8,146 nucleotides of DNA from Calditrichota bacterium (lineage in GTDB: Bacteria; Calditrichota; Calditrichia; RBG-13-44-9), in assembly GCA_024276455.1 (NCBI GenBank), contig JAJRXE010000488.1:1-8146 (forward strand), given 5' to 3'. Below the pieces are notes generated by a model. It saw only the letters and a program-made list of their open reading frames with translations, had not been told where the DNA came from and did no database searches. Positions within the stretch are counted from its first letter, which is position 1; each line of letters opens with the position of its first letter. Position numbers and translations under genes: made by a program. Positions 5,802 through 8,146 of the stretch are shown one piece after another.

Positions 5802-8146
5802 ATGACGCAACAATTAAATAAAGTTGCCGTACTCGGCGCCGGAATCATGGGTAGCCAGATTGCCGGCCATCTGGCCAATGTGGGAATACCCTCTTTGCTG
5901 TTCGACATTTCGCAGCAGGCGGCTCAAGCCGGTCTGGAGGGGCTGCAAAAGGCCAAACCGGCCCCGCTCTACAGCCCTAAATCCATTCGCCTGATTACTC
6001 CCTGCAATTACGACGATCATCTGGAACAGTTAAAAGAGGCGGACTGGATCATCGAAGCGGTGGTGGAACGCCTGGACATTAAACAGCAACTCTTCCAGAA
6101 AATTCTGCCTTACCTCAAACCGACCGCAATTATTAGCTCCAATACTTCCGGCCTTTCCATCAAAGAGATGCTGGAAGGGTTGCCCCCGGAATTCACCCAG
6201 CGTTTCCTGATTACCCACTTTTTTAACCCGCCCCGCTACATGCACCTGCTGGAAATCGTTCCCGGTCCGGACACGCGTCCGGAAGTGCTGCAAGCGGCGG
6301 TATTCGTGGGGGAAAACGTATTAGGAAAAGGAATTGTGTATGCCAAAGATACCCCCAATTTCGTAGCCAACCGCATTGGGGTGTACAGCATGATGCTGGC
6401 TCTGAAACTGACCCAGGAGATGAATCTGACCGTGGAGGAAGTGGACAAGTTGACCGGCACCATTATTGGCCATCCCAAAAGCGCCACTTTCCGCACCGCC
6501 GATCTGGTGGGACTGGACACCCTGGTTCACGTTTCCAACACCGCCTACCAGAAATGCACCGATGACGAGGAACGGGAGATTTTCAAAATTCCGGAGCTAC
6601 TCCAGAAAATGGTGGAAAATAAAATGCTGGGTTCGAAAACCGGCAAGGGATTCTACCAGAAAATCAATAAAGACATTCTTTCGCTGGACTTCGACACGCT
6701 GGAGTACACGCCGCAAAAGAAAGTCCGGCTGGACGGGTACCGGGTAGCCAAAAAGCAGTGGACCACGGCGGGTAAAATTCATGCCCTGGCGTACAGCGAC
6801 GATGTGGCCGGAAAGTTCATCTGGGAGCTGCTTTCGCGCACCTGCCTTTACGCCGCCAATCGCATCCCGGAAATTGCCGACGATCTGGTGAACATCGACA
6901 ATGCCATGAAATGGGGATTCGGTTGGGAGCTGGGGCCCTTCGAAACCTGGGAAGCGCTGGGACTGGAGAAATCCATTGAACGCTTAACCGACGAGGGAAA
7001 AAAGGTTCCCGAATGGGTAATGGAAATGGTAAAGAGTGGTCTCACCTCTTTCTACCAGACCAAGGACAAACGGATTCTCTACTACGATTTGCCTCGCAAA
7101 ACGTACGCGCCTTTCAAAGAAAGTCCCAAAATCGTCCGTCTAAACGCTTACAAAGCAGCCGGAAAAGAGCTGCGTAAAAATTGGGGCGCCAGCCTGATTG
7201 ATCTGGAAGACGGGGTGGCGCTGGTGGAGTTTCACAGCATCGTCCAGCCCAATTTTAATCCCCTGGACGGCGCCATCATCGACATGATTAACGAAGGTCT
7301 GGAATACGTGGAGAAACACGGTTTTAAGGGACTGGTAATCGGTCATCAGGGACAACATTTCTCCGCCGGGGCGAATCTGGCGCTGATTTTAAAATACGCC
7401 CAGGAGAAAAACTGGGAGATGTTAGAGAAGCTCAGTAAAACATTTCAGGACACCACCCAGCGGATGCGTTTTGCCCCCTTCCCGGTGGTCGCCGCACCGT
7501 TCAACATGTGTCTGGGCGGCGGCTACGAAATGGTGGGCGGTTGCGACCGCATTGTTGCTTCGGCGGAATTGTACTGCGGCCTGGTGGAAGTGGGCGTGGG
7601 CGTAATTCCCGGTGCCGGGGGAAACCTGCGCTTGCTGCTCAACAACATTGAGGCGATGAAACAGGCGCGTCCCGGACCGTTTCCGCCGGTGCAGAAAGCC
7701 TTCGAAACCATCGGGTTCGCTAAGGTGTCTTCTTCTGCCAAAGAAGCCATTTTCCTGGGGTACCTGCGGAAAAGCGACCAGATTGTCATCAATCCCGACC
7801 ATCTGATTTACGAAGCCAAGCAGGCGGTGCTGGAATTGGCCCGGAATTACCAGCCGCCGGAAATGAACCGGGAGATTTACCTGCCCGGCCCGGACGGACG
7901 TCTGGCGATTGAAGCGACCATCGAAAACATGGTTAAAGCAGGCCAAATTTCCGAACACGACGCGTTGATCGGCAAGAAACTGGCTTACGTACTCACGGGT
8001 GGAGACAAAGCCTCTCCGGTTACCCCGGTGGACGAACAGTACATTCTGGACATCGAGCGGGAAGCTTTCGTCAGTCTGTGCGCCGAGCCAAAATCGCAGC
8101 AGCGCATGGAACACATGTTGAAGACCGGGAAACCGTTGCGAAATTA
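5802..8146 (+). CDS. fadN: 3-hydroxyacyl-CoA dehydrogenase / enoyl-CoA hydratase fusion, FadN-type
   Basis: One polypeptide carries the two middle steps of beta-oxidation: hydration of enoyl-CoA and NAD-dependent oxidation of the hydroxyacyl-CoA. The dehydrogenase is N-terminal: Rossmann loop VAVLGAGIMGSQIAG (8-22), SSNTS, and THFFNPPRYMHLLEIV with catalytic H139. The C-terminal 3HCDH part starts near 187 (NFVANRIG), and a second 3HCDH-like segment lies at about 340-390 (GFGWELGPFETWEALG). The hydratase follows from about 465. It has the oxyanion-loop segment HFSAGANL (519-526), and GGGYE with E576 and GLVEVGVGVIPGAGG with E596. These glutamates have the same 20-residue spacing as the two catalytic glutamates of crotonase. 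The domain order is that of Bacillus FadN (YusL), opposite to E. coli FadB. There are 781 codons here, and the last residues TGKPLRN look like a family C-terminus. The two remaining bases, TA, are probably the start of a TAA or TAG stop, so the protein is probably complete. It is the third gene of the block, and its product would hand 3-ketoacyl-CoA to FadA. Confidence 0.94.
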   Translation, partial: MTQQLNKVAVLGAGIMGSQIAGHLANVGIPSLLFDISQQAAQAGLEGLQKAKPAPLYSPKSIRLITPCNYDDHLEQLKEADWIIEAVVERLDIKQQLFQKILPYLKPTAIISSNTSGLSIKEMLEGLPPEFTQRFLITHFFNPPRYMHLLEIVPGPDTRPEVLQAAVFVGENVLGKGIVYAKDTPNFVANRIGVYSMMLALKLTQEMNLTVEEVDKLTGTIIGHPKSATFRTADLVGLDTLVHVSNTAYQKCTDDEEREIFKIPELLQKMVENKMLGSKTGKGFYQKINKDILSLDFDTLEYTPQKKVRLDGYRVAKKQWTTAGKIHALAYSDDVAGKFIWELLSRTCLYAANRIPEIADDLVNIDNAMKWGFGWELGPFETWEALGLEKSIERLTDEGKKVPEWVMEMVKSGLTSFYQTKDKRILYYDLPRKTYAPFKESPKIVRLNAYKAAGKELRKNWGASLIDLEDGVALVEFHSIVQPNFNPLDGAIIDMINEGLEYVEKHGFKGLVIGHQGQHFSAGANLALILKYAQEKNWEMLEKLSKTFQDTTQRMRFAPFPVVAAPFNMCLGGGYEMVGGCDRIVASAELYCGLVEVGVGVIPGAGGNLRLLLNNIEAMKQARPGPFPPVQKAFETIGFAKVSSSAKEAIFLGYLRKSDQIVINPDHLIYEAKQAVLELARNYQPPEMNREIYLPGPDGRLAIEATIENMVKAGQISEHDALIGKKLAYVLTGGDKASPVTPVDEQYILDIEREAFVSLCAEPKSQQRMEHMLKTGKPLRN

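Noticed and set aside
7422..8114. 230-codon minus-strand open frame inside fadN
   Set aside because: It lies antisense to the enoyl-CoA hydratase domain with intact E576 and E596. Such long antisense frames arise from codon bias.

Overview
The window looks like chromosomal DNA of a bacterium with moderate, near-even base composition in its genes, AT-richer intergenic DNA and clear Shine-Dalgarno sequences. It carries four genes of recognisable families: two on the minus strand (left) and a three-gene block on the plus strand, of which two genes are complete and the last is cut by the window edge. The gene content (long-form acyl-CoA dehydrogenase, FadA-type thiolase, FadN-type dehydrogenase/hydratase, a B12-binding-type radical SAM protein, and GlgC) would fit an anaerobic or facultative heterotroph. 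The FCB-type phyla (for example Calditrichota) or a deltaproteobacterial-type lineage are possible hosts. That assignment is a low-confidence inference from family resemblance; there is no rRNA or marker gene here.

Left part, minus strand: the first 186 codons of glgC (ADP-glucose synthesis for glycogen) run off the left edge. Upstream of it, 157 nt away and in the same direction, is a complete 497-codon radical SAM protein with an N-terminal cobalamin-binding-like region and a CxxxCxxC cluster motif. It belongs to a family I recognise only by architecture, with no known substrate.

Centre: a 620-nt divergent intergenic region (2212-2831) separates the radical SAM gene from the fatty-acid genes. 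It holds no convincing gene but does contain several short perfect palindromes, one tandem repeat, a 10-bp hairpin, and a possible promoter so close to the radical SAM start codon that the message could be leaderless.

Right part, plus strand: a beta-oxidation operon in the order fadE (acyl-CoA dehydrogenase), fadA (3-ketoacyl-CoA thiolase), fadN (3-hydroxyacyl-CoA dehydrogenase fused to enoyl-CoA hydratase). Spacing is 50 nt and then 13 nt, each gene with its own ribosome binding site. Together the three proteins supply all four chemical steps of a beta-oxidation turn: FadE oxidises acyl-CoA to enoyl-CoA, FadN hydrates it and oxidises the hydroxyacyl-CoA, FadA cleaves off acetyl-CoA. An electron-transfer flavoprotein is not in the window. 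The set matches the Bacillus fadN-fadA-fadE operon but in the opposite gene order. The window ends two bases into what is most likely the fadN stop codon. I see no mobile element, CRISPR array, tRNA, rRNA or clearly new system.
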